DNA of 64,000 nt from Kalaharituber pfeilii. Taxonomy: Eukaryota; Ascomycota; Pezizomycetes; Pezizales; Pezizaceae. The notes under the pieces were generated by a model. The model did not search any database. It had not been told where the DNA came from and was given only the letters and a program-made list of their open reading frames with translations. Within the stretch, counting starts at the first letter, position 1. Each line of letters starts with the position of its first letter. Positions 41,756 to 52,999 of this stretch are shown one piece after another. The stretch lies in the NCBI GenBank assembly GCA_015179045.1, contig WHUZ01000004.1, positions 1,612,001 to 1,676,000 of the forward strand, in the 5' to 3' direction. The translations under genes were made by a program, and so were the position numbers.

Positions 41756-42302
41756 AACGGCAGGAAGAGCACTCCATACCAGGTGCTTTTCCAAGCCTTG
41801 AAGTCCCCCAACGTTCACAGGTGGAATCCAGAACAACTACACCCAAGTCACAAGCAGAACCAAAGGTCAAAAGTACCAATCCGAGTCCACCATCATTCCT
41901 GGAAGGAGGATGGACAAGCTACGGAAGCACATTCCCGGAAGCCATAGCGGCACGAGCCGCTGAAAGGCAGTTGTTTCAGGAGGCAGCGGAGCCGAGCCAA
42001 GACCAACCACAGCTGCGGCGATCTGCAAGATTAAACTAAGGAACAGATTCCAGGGTGAGACTGGACGAAGACCCAGGGTATGTGCATGAGGCACATATTA
42101 CTGTAACCGAAGCACTGGAGAGTCCGGAGGCGTCGAAATGGGAACTGGCGATAAACAGGGAGCTCGAACAGCTGAAGAAGCTTGAAGTATTTGATTGGGT
42201 AGATGATGTGCCAGCTGGAAAGAAGGCAGTAGATACGAAATGGGTACTGAAGGAGAAGGAAGAGAAAGCGCCAGACGACCCCAAGAGGTATAAAGCTCGG
42301 TT

Positions 42303-42383
42303 TTTTTGTTTTGTTTTTTAATTTCATGTGACCCCACTTGTAGCTGTTCGCCATGGCAGAAAAAAAAAAAAAAAAAAAAAAAA
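42303..42383 (-). mobile_element. Double-ended tail insertion: poly(T), B module, poly(A)
   Basis: Between AAAGCTCGGTT copies (42292-42302, 42384-42394). It contains an interrupted poly(T), a reversed B module and then about 25 A, so homopolymers of opposite sense flank the module. Confidence 0.88.
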
Positions 42384-43768
42384 AAAGCTCGGTTAACCGC
42401 TCGCGGCTTTACCCAACGGCCAGGAATCGATTTTACAGAGACATACGCGCCGGTCTGTCGGGAGGAGTCGTGGAGGCTGGTGATCTGTGAAGCTCTGCGA
42501 AGAGAGATGGTAGTGGAACAGTTTGACGTGGAGTCTGCATTCCTTAATGGGCCATTGGATGAAGAAATATATGTGAAGGACCAGCATGCTACAGGGGATA
42601 GAGCATGGAGGCTAAAAAAGGCACTGTACGGACTCAAGCAGGCAGCCCACAATTGGAATCAACTCATCCATCGGATCCTCACAGAACTTGGATTTCACAG
42701 GTGCCCGGACGACCCAGGCCTGTATCTCACGGCCTCAGGGATGATCTGTATCCATGTGGATGATCTGCTGGTGGCATTCACAACAAGACTTCTGCTTGAT
42801 GAGTGGTATGAAAAAGTGACACAACAGGTTGTACTGGAGCGAAGAGGCGAACCCCGAAAATTTCTTGGTATGTCAATGAAATGGGAACCAGGTCAAGTAA
42901 TCATTAACGGGCCCCATTCCATACGAAAGGCAGCAAGTGTCTATGGGGTCACAGAACAGGTGCAATCTCTCTACCCAATCGATAGTTCTAGAAATTCCGC
43001 GGCAAACGTGAAAAGGTTCCAGGGAATGGTTGGGAGCCTCCTCTTCATGGCCAGAATGTGGAGACCGGACATCCGGTATGCAGTGGCAAGACTGAGTCTC
43101 AAAAGCCATAACCCTGAAGGCAAAGACAAAAGGAGAGCGGAACAATTGATCAGCTATCTCACAATGACAGCCAACAGAGGTATTGTGCTCCAGGCTTTGG
43201 ATCCCACTATCAAAGTGTTCTGTGACGCGGGAGAAGAAAACTTAGAGGAGAAGCCCACCACTGGGATAGTGGTCATGACCGGGAAATCACCCCTTGGATG
43301 GACAGCAGAAAAACAGCCCAATATAGTGCTGTCATCAACAGAATCGGAATATGTGGCCTTGTCCTCTACCGCACAATCGGGGTTGTGGTTCGGCAAGGTT
43401 TTGGAATTTATGAGCTACCATCAGTGCCAGCCGGTGCTGGTCAAGGACTGTGAAGGGGCCGCAAAGTTAGCCAAGCACCCGGATTTCCACAAAAGGACAA
43501 AGCACATACGAAGGCATTACCACTTCGTGCGGGAATGCGTTGAGAAGGGGGAGCTGACCGTGGAAAGGGTGGAGGGGAAGGAGAATCCTGCTGATATGCT
43601 AACCAAACCTGTCACAGGAGCGAGGTTCTTATATTTGAGGAAGAAGTGTGGAATGACGGACTAGACTGTTGGAATGAGTGGGTATCACCATGTTGGAATG
43701 ATTGGGTATCACCATGGATGGGGATTATGGGAATGGAAATGCACTGGGGAAGAGATGAGGCGCTAGAT

Positions 43769-43778
43769 CACGGGGGGC
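43769..43778 (+). other. Copia polypurine tract
   Basis: CACGGGGGGC directly precedes the LTR. Confidence 0.6.
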
Positions 43779-44057
43779 TGTTGGAGAAACGTTAATCTAG
43801 CCCCTCGCCCATGCATGAGGCTTATGCGGGTCGGAGGAATTGTTGTGCCGTCGGACGGTTTGTGAGTGCGACGGAGGGATGGTTGGACCGATAGGGAGAA
43901 CTGTAGGGGAGGACTGTGGGGAGGGGCCTTCAGCCAGTGTGCGGGTATATGTATGGGTTGACTTCTCATTCTGCTTTTTGTCATCATCATTATGTTGAAT
44001 ACGGATAGTTGCTCTTGAATGTAGTATTATTCCTGTCATAGCAGCGTGAACTTTACA
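43779..44057 (+). repeat. 3' LTR of copia
   Basis: 279 bp, TGTTGGAGAAACG to CTTTACA. It matches the 12046-12333 LTR at its ends and in general layout. No 5' LTR exists here. Confidence 0.7.
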
Positions 44058-44389
44058 TAGGTGAGTTGGGAAATCTAGCTCTCCGGTTCTGGAGGTGCTC
44101 GAGCGAGGACGCTACACATGATGAGCTGGACTGGGAGCCTGCAACGTGGCCCCCCCCCCCCCTCCATATCTCCTCAATGCTCTCCCGCCATCTCCCTCCG
44201 CCGCCTCTCAATCGCACCCCTCTCTTGTCTCATGCCAAGCCGCCGTCCTCTCCGGCAGCTGCAGTGCAGCAGCAGCAGCAGCAGCGGAGCCTAGGTCAGT
44301 TCGAAAAGTAAAGAACTCCGCCTTCTCTTGAACCAATCTTGCTAGGGATCCACGGGTCCTTCTGTGTGTAGGGGACGGAAAAATGAAAT
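44058..44389. other. Low-complexity unassigned stretch
   Basis: Contains C13 (44150-44162) and six CAG triplets (44267-44284). No gene could be supported. Confidence 0.4.
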
Positions 44390-44700
44390 TATGTCAAAAG
44401 TCAATGCGCGCCTATTTCTTCTGTCTGTCCGGCTCGTATTGACTGACCCTCACACATTTCCCCCCTAACCTTACTCTGTCTAAGTTGGAAGCTGCCTCCA
44501 CGTACAGTGCACAACGACGGAGCTTGCCTTTTTGCCTTCTTCCAACAATAAAGTCTTTTTCCTTAACCATCTGACCCCAATTGTCTTATGATACCAAGTC
44601 CTTCGTTGCCATTCTCTAGCCATCTCCGGATCCTCCCCAGGTCTTCCTTAGGGCGATCCCGTGTACGACGACGCCGTGCTTAAGTCTGGCATGCGATTTG
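44390..44700 (-). pseudogene. Old ORF1-only element remnant
   Basis: The minus strand carries a frameshifted RRM-like ORF1 C-terminus (ending near YEPDRQKK, about 44412). No hairpin tail remains. Confidence 0.6.
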
Positions 44701-46190
44701 AAGGCTGGTGCAGTCCGCTGCAGACACGACACAGTTCCCTGTAAACATCCCTGCAACCGGACAAGACCGGACTGGGAGAGGTCCCACTAGAGTTCGATCT
44801 GCGGTTTCAAACAGATGTTAACAAGATTGGGATGGATCAATTACTGTCGACTGTCGTCGGCGTACCGAGCTTGGTAAGTGCTCAGCAATGTGATCTCATC
44901 ACGCATGCATTGCCCTGCCATTGCGAACATCTGCAAACGGGTTTGTGATACGTGAAATAAAGAAAAAAAAAAAGATCATGCATCATGGTGTCAAAAATTA
45001 AGTACTATTCCTGACTTCGCCCTCAGTTGATATGTAAACGCCGATCATCTTCAGCTGCATTATAGCCACTGTTGTGATTGTTACAAATGAGCAATTTGAA
45101 TTGAAAATTTTTACGTATACTAATATGTTACCGGCAGCTCTGCCATAGCGAGTAGAGATACGCGGGGTTACGTGATTTGAAAAAAAATAAAAATTAAAAA
45201 AATAAAAAAATAAAAATTACCGGCAGGTACAGATCTTGTCTTAGTTTGGTGCCAGCACATCTCATGGTAGACCCTATAGCAAATAGGCCCATTCACGATG
45301 ATCCTATTGGGGTCGAACAGTATCAACTATTCGAACCCGTAAGAAGTCTTGGGAATTAGGCAATATTGGGGTAAATGTATCACGCAATATATAGATTGAG
45401 TTTGTATTTGTTAGGCCAATAGATCTCTTTGCTAATTGAATGTAAGCCTACTGTCGTTCACCACTTTCTTAGACACCCTTGCACACCCCACTTTCCAGGA
45501 CACATTTACTACCAAAACTGCGCAACTTTCGCACTCAATATCTCAACGACCGCAACAGAATTTGTGAATGCGCTTTGTGTAGCTATTAGACAAAGTGTAA
45601 TTCTTGCTATCTAGCACTTTTTCTTCCGCAAAAACTTGTGGGTGCAAAGGGACTATGGCTTGTCGCATTTTTGTTGGAAGGCTTGGCATTTATTTGTCAT
45701 ATTTAGAAAAATGTTTATTCACTAGTGCATAAAATTTGCTTAGCTTGCGTGGAATAGCGATACTATGGGGTTGCGTGATATTATTAAGAAAAAAAGGGCC
45801 TAGCAGCCGATTAAACTCATGATCCCTGCTAGTATCAAAGGTTTGAATACATGTGATTATAGTAAGTGGTTCCAATTGCAGCGGCCTACGGTCAGTAGCA
45901 GTGATCGTAGCAACCATCCACTCAGGTGCTAAATTACCTATGATAATATAAAACGATAGACTGAATACGAGCTTATGCCTGACCTTCTTAGTTGGGCCTA
46001 CCTACAGTGTGTTCAGGTTTCAATGTTTTAGTTGATATTGTGGTTGCAAAGGGATGATCAACTGTTCATTGAACATGCATGCTTTGCAACATTGATTGGC
46101 TGTGCGCTCCTGCCGCCGGCCCGGGGGTTTCGCCTCTGTGCATGCTCTTGCGATCCCAGATACTTAGCTGAATGCGATATAGCAATTACA
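44701..46190. other. Unassigned with three B tails
   Basis: A decayed B module with A-rich tail lies near 44908-44973, a clear one at 45138-45216, and a decayed one near 45745-45797. Other sequence is unrecognised. Confidence 0.4.
45138..45216 (+). mobile_element. Tail-only insertion, module B
   Basis: A decayed B hairpin and A/T-interrupted poly(A) between TTACCGGCAG copies (45128-45137, 45217-45226). Confidence 0.88.
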
Positions 46191-46192
46191 TA

Positions 46193-46865
46193 CAGTCTAC
46201 CCTTGCTATACCGGATGGCATCTGGCTGCAACATCCGTTCCCCATACAAATCGCCCTTGCTATACCGGATGCGCTAATACTAATATATCTTAGACTACTC
46301 CATTTCACACTTGGCTGCCACCACTGCTGTCACTGCTTCTAATGCCATTGGTACTACTGCTACCATCACTTGCTACAATGTTGTTTGAGTAATAGAAACT
46401 GGGGACTTCGTTGCTTCTTGTTCCATGTTCTGAGAATAATTGCTAACCACTTACCACTTTATTTCAAAATACCTGACTAAGTAGATACAGCTACTGGTCA
46501 GCTTAAAATAATAAATTAGATACCTTGGATATCAAAGTTAAGTTAAAGTACAGAAATCTTACCAATTCATTTAACTTTTCTTTAGCATATTTTGGTTCTA
46601 GTCAATGTTTACATATTTGATGCCTCTCAAGCACACTCAAGGCCCGGCATTTTTCTAGATTTCGTGACTGATGCATATTGATGTCTTTGACTGGGTGTGA
46701 AACAAGTTAATGTTTACTTCGTTCATCTCCCATTTCAGTAATTATTTGAATTTACAAAATTTTATCACCCCCCTGTCTGCCAAGCATGCTATTCTATACC
46801 GGAACCTTGCTATACCGGACGAAAAGTGCCAGATTTTAGGGATCCGGTATAGCAAGGGTAGACTG
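46193..46865. mobile_element. Fot/pogo-type non-autonomous TA element, complete
   Basis: 673 bp with termini CAGTCTACCCTTGCTATACC in inverted orientation, flanked by TA (46191-92, 46866-67). The motif TTGCTATACCGGA recurs just inside both ends (about 46258 and 46808), possibly a transposase binding site. It has no coding capacity. A truncated copy lies at 6945-7730. It ends about 130 bp upstream of a ligase gene start. Confidence 0.88.
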
Positions 46866-46995
46866 TACAGGAAGAGTTCATCGGCCCCGAAGACTGCTTT
46901 TTCCTACCGTCAATTTAGGAAGGGGTCTTGAGCGCAGTTTCGGCACCCTATAAGCAGACAGAAAACCATACTCCGACAAAAATTGCTCTACTCCA

Positions 46996-48507
46996 ATGCC
47001 TCAAATGGAGCCCCAAATCGAGCCCCAAATCTTGCCTCAAGACCCCTTATCCACGTACCATCTCTCTACCATTCTCTCCCAAGCATCTGCCCACCCCACC
47101 TACAAGCCACTCCTACGCGATGACACCTTCCAGGCCCCATTAACACTCCAATCGTTCGACTTTGTAAACAAGGATCACCTCCTCCGTACTTTCGACTACC
47201 TCATTCGCAACCAGCCTTCATTTCTCCACTCCACTTATATTTCTCCCACAGGTGGTACGCATAGCTCCGCAACGACACATCTATACTTCTTCACCTCCAC
47301 TACCGAAAACCGAGCCCAGCGCAAGCTCGCCTCTACCCTCCTGTCCACGATAAATGTGTTTGAGCCAACAGACATAGTGGTTAACCTGCACGGCGGAGTT
47401 CCAATGTACCGTTCCCAGGACCTAATAGGCACATTAATTGACCACTGCGGAGCCACCGAGCTCTCTGTTGGCGCGTCCGCACAAGACGTCGAAGTGATCT
47501 GGATTGCAAAGCAGTTCAAGGCGAATGTGGTAACGGCATCGAGCACTAGGTTGCTGCAGCTTGCGAGATATGTCCAAGGGTTGACGAGGCAAAATAGTGC
47601 CGCAGAGATGAAGGTAGAGGAGCAAGTGGGGTTGAAGTTGGAGAAGGCAGTGTTCACAAGCGAGCCGCTATCCAAGATGCAGGAGAGGTTTTTAAAGGAG
47701 ACGTTAGGAGTTGAGACAGTGGCCAGCGTCTTTGGCAGTGCGGAGGCGGGTCCCTGGGCAGGGTCGCCTCCACTACCGGTCGTGGGGTATAACAGGGAAG
47801 CAGGTGAGGATAGTGTAGGGAGACAGAGCGATCTGCCAGGATCAGGGATTATGAGAATGTTTATCTTCGACAAAAGGCAAATTGTGGTCGAAATTATTGA
47901 CGACGATGGAAACGTGCTGGACGATAGCACTAGACTACGTCTGAAAGCCCGAGCGGGAAAATCTCTCATAGGCGAGATTGTCCTGACCTCTCTAACTCGC
48001 TTTCGAAACCCACTTGTTCGATATAGGTCCGGTGATCTCGGCAGCCTTCATGATATATCCTCTGTGCAATATGTGCAGGACCTTCTGAAACGCAAACCTG
48101 AGACGGACGTAAGGTTCCTATGTGGTCTCACACTGTACGGCCGCAGTACCAAATCGTCATTCTTCGCTCAAAGTGTCAACATAGACGTGAATGAGCTTGA
48201 TCAACGGATCTTCAACAAACCTGAGTGGGACGTGTTAGAGTGGCAAGTCATTATTTATGTCCCTAACACGGACGAAGAGGAAGGCAAGGTCACTTTTGAG
48301 TCTGAGGTGGAGACCTTGGAGTTTCGTGTTGTTAGAAAGAATAGGGATGTAGCCCCAGAAGGGTATGAGAAGAAATTGGCGCAGGAAATAATAGCTAAAG
48401 TCATTCCCATGGAGATTAAAGTTGTAGTCAAAGAGGTGGATTATAAAGGTTTGGAGAGGGGCAGGATGGCGGGAAAGGTTAAGAAGATTGTGGATAGGAG
48501 GGTATAA
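46996..48507 (+). CDS. PaaK-like adenylate-forming (acyl-CoA) ligase
   Basis: 503 residues in a single exon from the ATG at 46996. Motifs of the phenylacetate-CoA ligase branch are visible in order: the phosphate-binding loop SPTGGTHSSATTH (about 76-88), an SxEPLSKMQ segment, VFGSAEAG (about 247, adenine site), LVRYRSGDLG (about 335, ribose-binding Asp) and a C-terminal domain ending GRMAGKVKKIVDRR with the usual late Lys. Such enzymes activate an aryl or alkyl acid with ATP before thioester transfer; the substrate cannot be told here. No pathway neighbours are present. The promoter region is short because a TA element ends at 46865. The frame is intact. Confidence 0.85.
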   Translation: MPQMEPQIEPQILPQDPLSTYHLSTILSQASAHPTYKPLLRDDTFQAPLTLQSFDFVNKDHLLRTFDYLIRNQPSFLHSTYISPTGGTHSSATTHLYFFTSTTENRAQRKLASTLLSTINVFEPTDIVVNLHGGVPMYRSQDLIGTLIDHCGATELSVGASAQDVEVIWIAKQFKANVVTASSTRLLQLARYVQGLTRQNSAAEMKVEEQVGLKLEKAVFTSEPLSKMQERFLKETLGVETVASVFGSAEAGPWAGSPPLPVVGYNREAGEDSVGRQSDLPGSGIMRMFIFDKRQIVVEIIDDDGNVLDDSTRLRLKARAGKSLIGEIVLTSLTRFRNPLVRYRSGDLGSLHDISSVQYVQDLLKRKPETDVRFLCGLTLYGRSTKSSFFAQSVNIDVNELDQRIFNKPEWDVLEWQVIIYVPNTDEEEGKVTFESEVETLEFRVVRKNRDVAPEGYEKKLAQEIIAKVIPMEIKVVVKEVDYKGLERGRMAGKVKKIVDRRV

Positions 48508-49325
48508 GAATAGCTGATTTGGTATAATTATTGCAATAGATGAATATGCTGAGAGGGAAATTGGGAAGTACTTAGCTGTCCCGCATAATTGGAATAATTG
48601 GCCTACATAGCTATAACAAAAACATTGGAGGGCGACTATATGCGGAGGGCTGAGGTTGAGTGACTTTGTATTTTCGTAATTCTCGCTGAATTGAGACTAG
48701 CATCGAGATGAACGCTCACACCAAGCGGTATTCGGTTATTTTCTGGTCTGTGTCGGTTATTAGCTAACCTTTCTTTCCTGTTTTTTATTACTCTCTATGT
48801 CCTATTTATCTCGTCGTCTGACCCTTTCCATTCTCCTTCATCTCTCTCACTCGCACACCTACTGTGTTCTACCGGGATATTGCGCGGCCATATTGTACAC
48901 TTTCGGGTAACTAATAAATGACTTCTCAAAATTCAACGACTTGTTTAACTGACTTCAAATTAAGTACAAAGTATTTAGATACATGTAGAAACCTATTTTA
49001 AGCCTTGTTTAAGCACACAGAAATTGTTCAGGTGGATGATTTTAGTAACATACCTATTTGAAAAGGACAGACTCTTAAAGATCTAACTTTTGTAGAATTA
49101 CTTTCTGAGTCTTATAGCCATTATAGTAAATGCTTGAATAAGTCTAAATAGTAGTTACAAAGTAGAAAAGAGCTAGCATCTTGTAGATAGAAGTAGTATT
49201 TGAATAACTATAGTATCTGAAATAGTATTTGAGGCAGTATTAGATATTTCAAAGTTATTAGTATTAGATTAGGCTTCTAATAACTTTGAAGCAATTTTAG
49301 CTTATTTATAAATATATTATAGTAG
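48508..49325. other. A+T-rich region with a lone foldback terminus
   Basis: 48869-48885 (CTACCGGGATATTGCGC) equals the terminal sequence of the foldback element at 53000-54213. The rest from 48950 is A+T-rich and RIP-like, with no gene. Confidence 0.5.
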
Positions 49326-49905
49326 TGTAACGAATGGGTCAGGGCCGGGGTCGAGATACAGGGTAGGCAGAGGGTGCCAGGGAGGCAGCGGGTGCCCGGG
49401 GGGCAGCGGGGTTCACGGCGGGTAGGGACAGTCGGCGCTATATGATGTAGATGTATGCAGAATTACGTACAGCCTGAGGGTGGATACAAGTTGTTACGTG
49501 AGGAGCAGAGAGGGAGGTGGGGATGAGCCTCCTTTATGGAGAGCCCAGGAACTTGGCAGAAGAACATTCTAGAGAATCAAACGAGCACAGAAACTTGGCA
49601 GAAGAACATTCTAGATACAGGAGAATCAAACTAGCGCGGGAGAAACTTCGAGCTAATGCAGGAGAACATTCTGGACGAATCATGGATGCAAGAGAATATG
49701 CAGGAACATACGGGCAGCGACCGGGATGCAAGCGGCTGCTGTGCGTAAGGACTCGGGGCGGGCGGCGAGGGTCGGAGCTTTCAGGTACTGCCGCTACGCG
49801 GCGGCTCGGCAGGAGTTCGGGCTGTGGCAGGGTCTCGGGGCCTCGGGTCTCGCGTGTCACGTGCGGGAGGAGTATTTCGGCCGTGGTGGAGGTTGGTTCG
49901 TTACA
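49326..49905. repeat. Solo LTR (580 bp, TGTAACGAA...TTCGTTACA)
   Basis: TG...CA ends with a 9-bp inverted match, a short GTAG-type target duplication (49322-49325 and 49907-49910), and G+C-rich content inside an A+T-rich block. Three GAACATTCT motifs resembling heat-shock elements occur near 49562, 49606 and 49665. No internal domain is present. Strand is uncertain. Confidence 0.7.
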
Positions 49906-50073
49906 GGTAGTTAATATTTATTTAAAATATATAGTTACTATATTTTTAACTTAAATACTCTTTTTTTTATTTATTACTTTATTTACTCTTTTATTTCTAG
50001 CTACTTCTTGAGTGAAATAATACTCTTTTTAATAATAGATCTAATAACTAAAAAATATCTTTACCAGTACGGT

Positions 50074-50295
50074 ATGGGTAACGATATGCATACCGGTAAT
50101 GCTGGGCACCTTGGCACCGGTTTTGCATCCTCCCCAACATCAAAATATCAGGCATATCTCACAGAATATATTTCTAATATGTATGATGAATTAGTTATAG
50201 ACCATATTGACTGCGCTGATTCTGAATTTGAAGTGAAAAAAGTGCAAATGCTACTCCTACAGCATCTAAAGTTGCCTTACCCCTCTACCTTATGA
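50074..50295 (+). other. 73-codon ORF in left palindrome arm
   Basis: Starts MGNDMHTGNAGHLGTGF and ends LPYPSTL. The right arm encodes its counterpart, 64 of 73 residues identical. I do not recognise the sequence; it could be a captured gene piece or a transposase remnant. No upstream signal is visible. Confidence 0.45.
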
Positions 50296-50933
50296 AATAA
50301 CCTCCTCTGGCACCTACCAGCAAATACCAACTCACTGCAATGCTCTACCTGCTCATATAATAGTAGGAATGGTAGCAATGGTACTACCAGTGCTATATTA
50401 TAATATATAAGTAGTAATAGCTTAAGATCTGTAACATAGCACTATATGCTCCTGTAGTAAGAAATTGTGCATAACTAAGAAATTGAGCATTTTCCGGATA
50501 TGACAATAAACAATTCCTGTGAGTGCAAATAGCTCTCAAGGGGGCTCAAATTGAAGCCAGAGCATGATAGAATACATGGAATTATCTTCTGCATATTTAT
50601 TGAGCCAATTTTTAGGAGATGGGTAGTGACCTATTTGGAATATCCCAAATTCTATACTAGACATACTCTGAGCTACCGAGTATCAATGACCCTGCCTGAG
50701 ATCTTATTTATCTTGACATATATTCTATTACCTATTCTGAGAAAGTATAGCAAGTTTGGCGATGTCAAGGAGTCACCATGATCGTAGAGTGAGCAGGCCA
50801 CATATGTGAGATATATCAGATATGCAGCATCACACACATACGGTATGCAACAGTAATAATTGCATCATCATCAGCATGTAGTGCTATACGAGCTGTACAC
50901 AGTCTCGAAACCGGCACAAACTATAGGTATCTA

Positions 50934-50992
50934 CATCGTCATAGCCCATAGGGCGGCATACGATTAATGAAATAAAAAAAAAAAAAAAAAAA
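50934..50992 (+). mobile_element. Tail-only insertion, module A, in palindrome spacer
   Basis: The hairpin at 50935-50964 has stem ATCGT/ACGAT, a compensated variant, then poly(A). It lies between TATAGGTATCTA copies (50922-50933, 50993-51004). Confidence 0.93.
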
Positions 50993-51733
50993 TATAGGTA
51001 TCTAGATTAATATTTAGAGTGAAGCTGTCATATCAATAGTTATGCAGGTACATATTAGTACTGCACTGTTGTAGAGTACAACTGATGCGTAGATACTCTC
51101 TAAAGCTATAAATATAAAGACATATAGAAGAAGATGTTTTATAACAGCTGGTAGTATGGGGTAATAGTTTTGGGTAGCTGAAAGCTAGTCACGGTGTGGC
51201 ATACCTAACTAACATAGGCAGGCTGCCTACTCTATAGCCATGATGACCCCATGACGTGGCCAAACATGACCAAACTAGCTACGCTTCCTCAGAATAGGTA
51301 ATAGAGTATATGTCAAGATAAATAAGATTTTAGGTAGGATCATGGACACTTGGCAGCTCAGAGTATGTCTAGTATAGGATTTGGGATATTCCAAATAGGT
51401 CACTACTCACCTCCTAAAAATTGACTCAATGAATATGCGGAAGATAATTCCATGTATTCTACCATGCTCTGGCTTCAATTTGAGCCCCCTTGAGAGCTAT
51501 TTGCACTCACAGGAATTGTTTGTTGTTATATCCGGAAAATGCTCAATTTCTTAGTTATGCACAATTTCTTACTACAGGAGCATATAGTGCTATGTTACAG
51601 ATCTTAAGCTATTACTACTTATATATTATAATATAGCACTGGTAGTACCATTGCTACCATTCCTACTATTGCATGAGCAGGTAGAGCGTTGCAGTAAGTT
51701 GGTATTTGCTGGTAGGTGCCAGAGGAGGTTATT

Positions 51734-51955
51734 TCATAAGGTAGAGGGGTGAGGCAACTGTGGATGCTGTAGGAGTAGCATTTGCACTTTTTTCACTTCA
51801 AATTCAGAATCAGTGCAGTCAATATGGTCTATAACTAATTCATCATATATATTAGAAATATATTCTGTGAGATATGCCTGACATTTTGATGTTGGGAAGG
51901 GTGCAAAACCGGTGCCAAGGTGCCCAGCGTTACCGGTGTGCACATCGTTACCCAT
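51734..51955 (-). other. 73-codon ORF in right palindrome arm
   Basis: Mirror of 50074-50295 with nine residue differences, both open. Unrecognised. Confidence 0.45.
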
Positions 51956-51975
51956 ACAGTACTGGTAGTACTTTT

Positions 51976-52329
51976 ACTACTCTATCTTAAGTTTTTTCTT
52001 ATACTACTTGAGTTTTATATTAATATTTTATTTTTAATCTTAGTTATCAGCAATCACCAAAATGCATTCTGACAGACAGGCACAGCGTTATGACAATTGG
52101 ATGCATCTCATGCGTTAGTGCATTCTGATGTCCTTCTAACTATGCCTGGCATCTGACAATCTCGCTACCAAAGCCCAGCGTCCGAACACCCCTCTAGCAA
52201 GTCCCAGCGTCCCTACTTCATGTATAATTCTGTATGCGTCATACTACACAATATATAACCTTGCATGTCTGAATGCCTGTAAAGTGACAGATAACGTTAT
52301 TAATGAGATACCTGACATACCGCGTCGGA
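51976..52329. other. Unassigned flank of palindrome
   Basis: A+T-rich to about 52050, then unique sequence. No gene was seen. Confidence 0.35.
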
Positions 52330-52550
52330 TGTTTACATATATACGCAAAATGGCCTATTCCATATGTATGCCGATGAGGGCATTTTCGATGCATTTGGCA
52401 TACGAAAAATGGTCTATTTTCTACATGCATGCCGAGCCCATTTGCGACGTATTTAACATGCGCAAAATGATCTAGTTTCCACATGCGCGAGGAGCCCATT
52501 TGCGATGTATTTACCATGCACAACATGACTTATGATGGTTGATTTTCTAC
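52330..52550 (+). repeat. About 60-bp minisatellite, three to four units
   Basis: Units share CATGCATGCCGAGCCCATTT, GCGATGTATTTACCATGC and CAAAATGGTCTATTTTC-like blocks with about 59-60-bp spacing. Confidence 0.75.
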
Positions 52551-52999
52551 ATAGCCTGCCTAATGCCTGAGGGGGTCATTGACACACGGTAAGGAACTGC
52601 CATTGGCGATCCTACCGACTTTAGAACGGGACGCGGAGCGGGAGGAGTGGGAGAGAGACACATAGACGACGTCACAGGCGAGGGGTGGATACCTGTTTAC
52701 ACAGACGGGAGCATGAGGAGGGACATAGCGGGGGCAGGGTTATTCAGAGGTGGCATGTCGACTTCGGTATACTGTACCTGGGAGAGAACGCTACAATGAA
52801 CGACGCGGAGTTGATCGCGATCAGTGAGGCGATGAATAGGGTGGAAGGGGAGTTATTGATAATAACCGACTCAAGACATGCAATTAGAAGAATGTCCGCC
52901 GTGTCAGGGGGTGATCCCACCCACGGCAGGGCGACGAACCGGCTCAGAGAAGCGTGGGAAAGGAGAATTGAGCGAGGAGACCAGGACACGGCGGTGCTA

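Larger units (their letters stand above)
40839..43661 (+). pseudogene. pol: Ty1/copia pol (integrase end to RNase H), interrupted twice
   Basis: The plus strand reads the post-integrase region (AFGEPVYAHTYNDGK) to about 41102. A family-B LINE is inserted, then the acidic linker ending LRRSARLN and a TAA. It continues (VTEALESPEASKWELAI) into the reverse transcriptase, split by an 81-bp insertion at 42303-42383 and resuming at ARGFTQRPGIDFTETYAPV. It has HVDDLLVAF near 42755 and copia RNase H (VLSSTESEYVALS) up to 43661. Removing the 81-bp insert with one target copy restores the frame. It is truncated at the 5' end by fusion to a LINE. Confidence 0.9.
50062..51975. mobile_element. Large palindromic (foldback) element
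   Basis: The left arm (about 50062-50800) and right arm (about 51225-51975) are imperfect reverse complements of about 740 bp around a spacer of about 425 bp. Each arm carries the same 73-codon frame. The inner half of each arm is homologous to the arms of the 53000-54213 foldback (GTGAGTGCAAATAG, GGGCTCAAATTGAAGCCAGA). No transposase was recognised. Confidence 0.85.
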
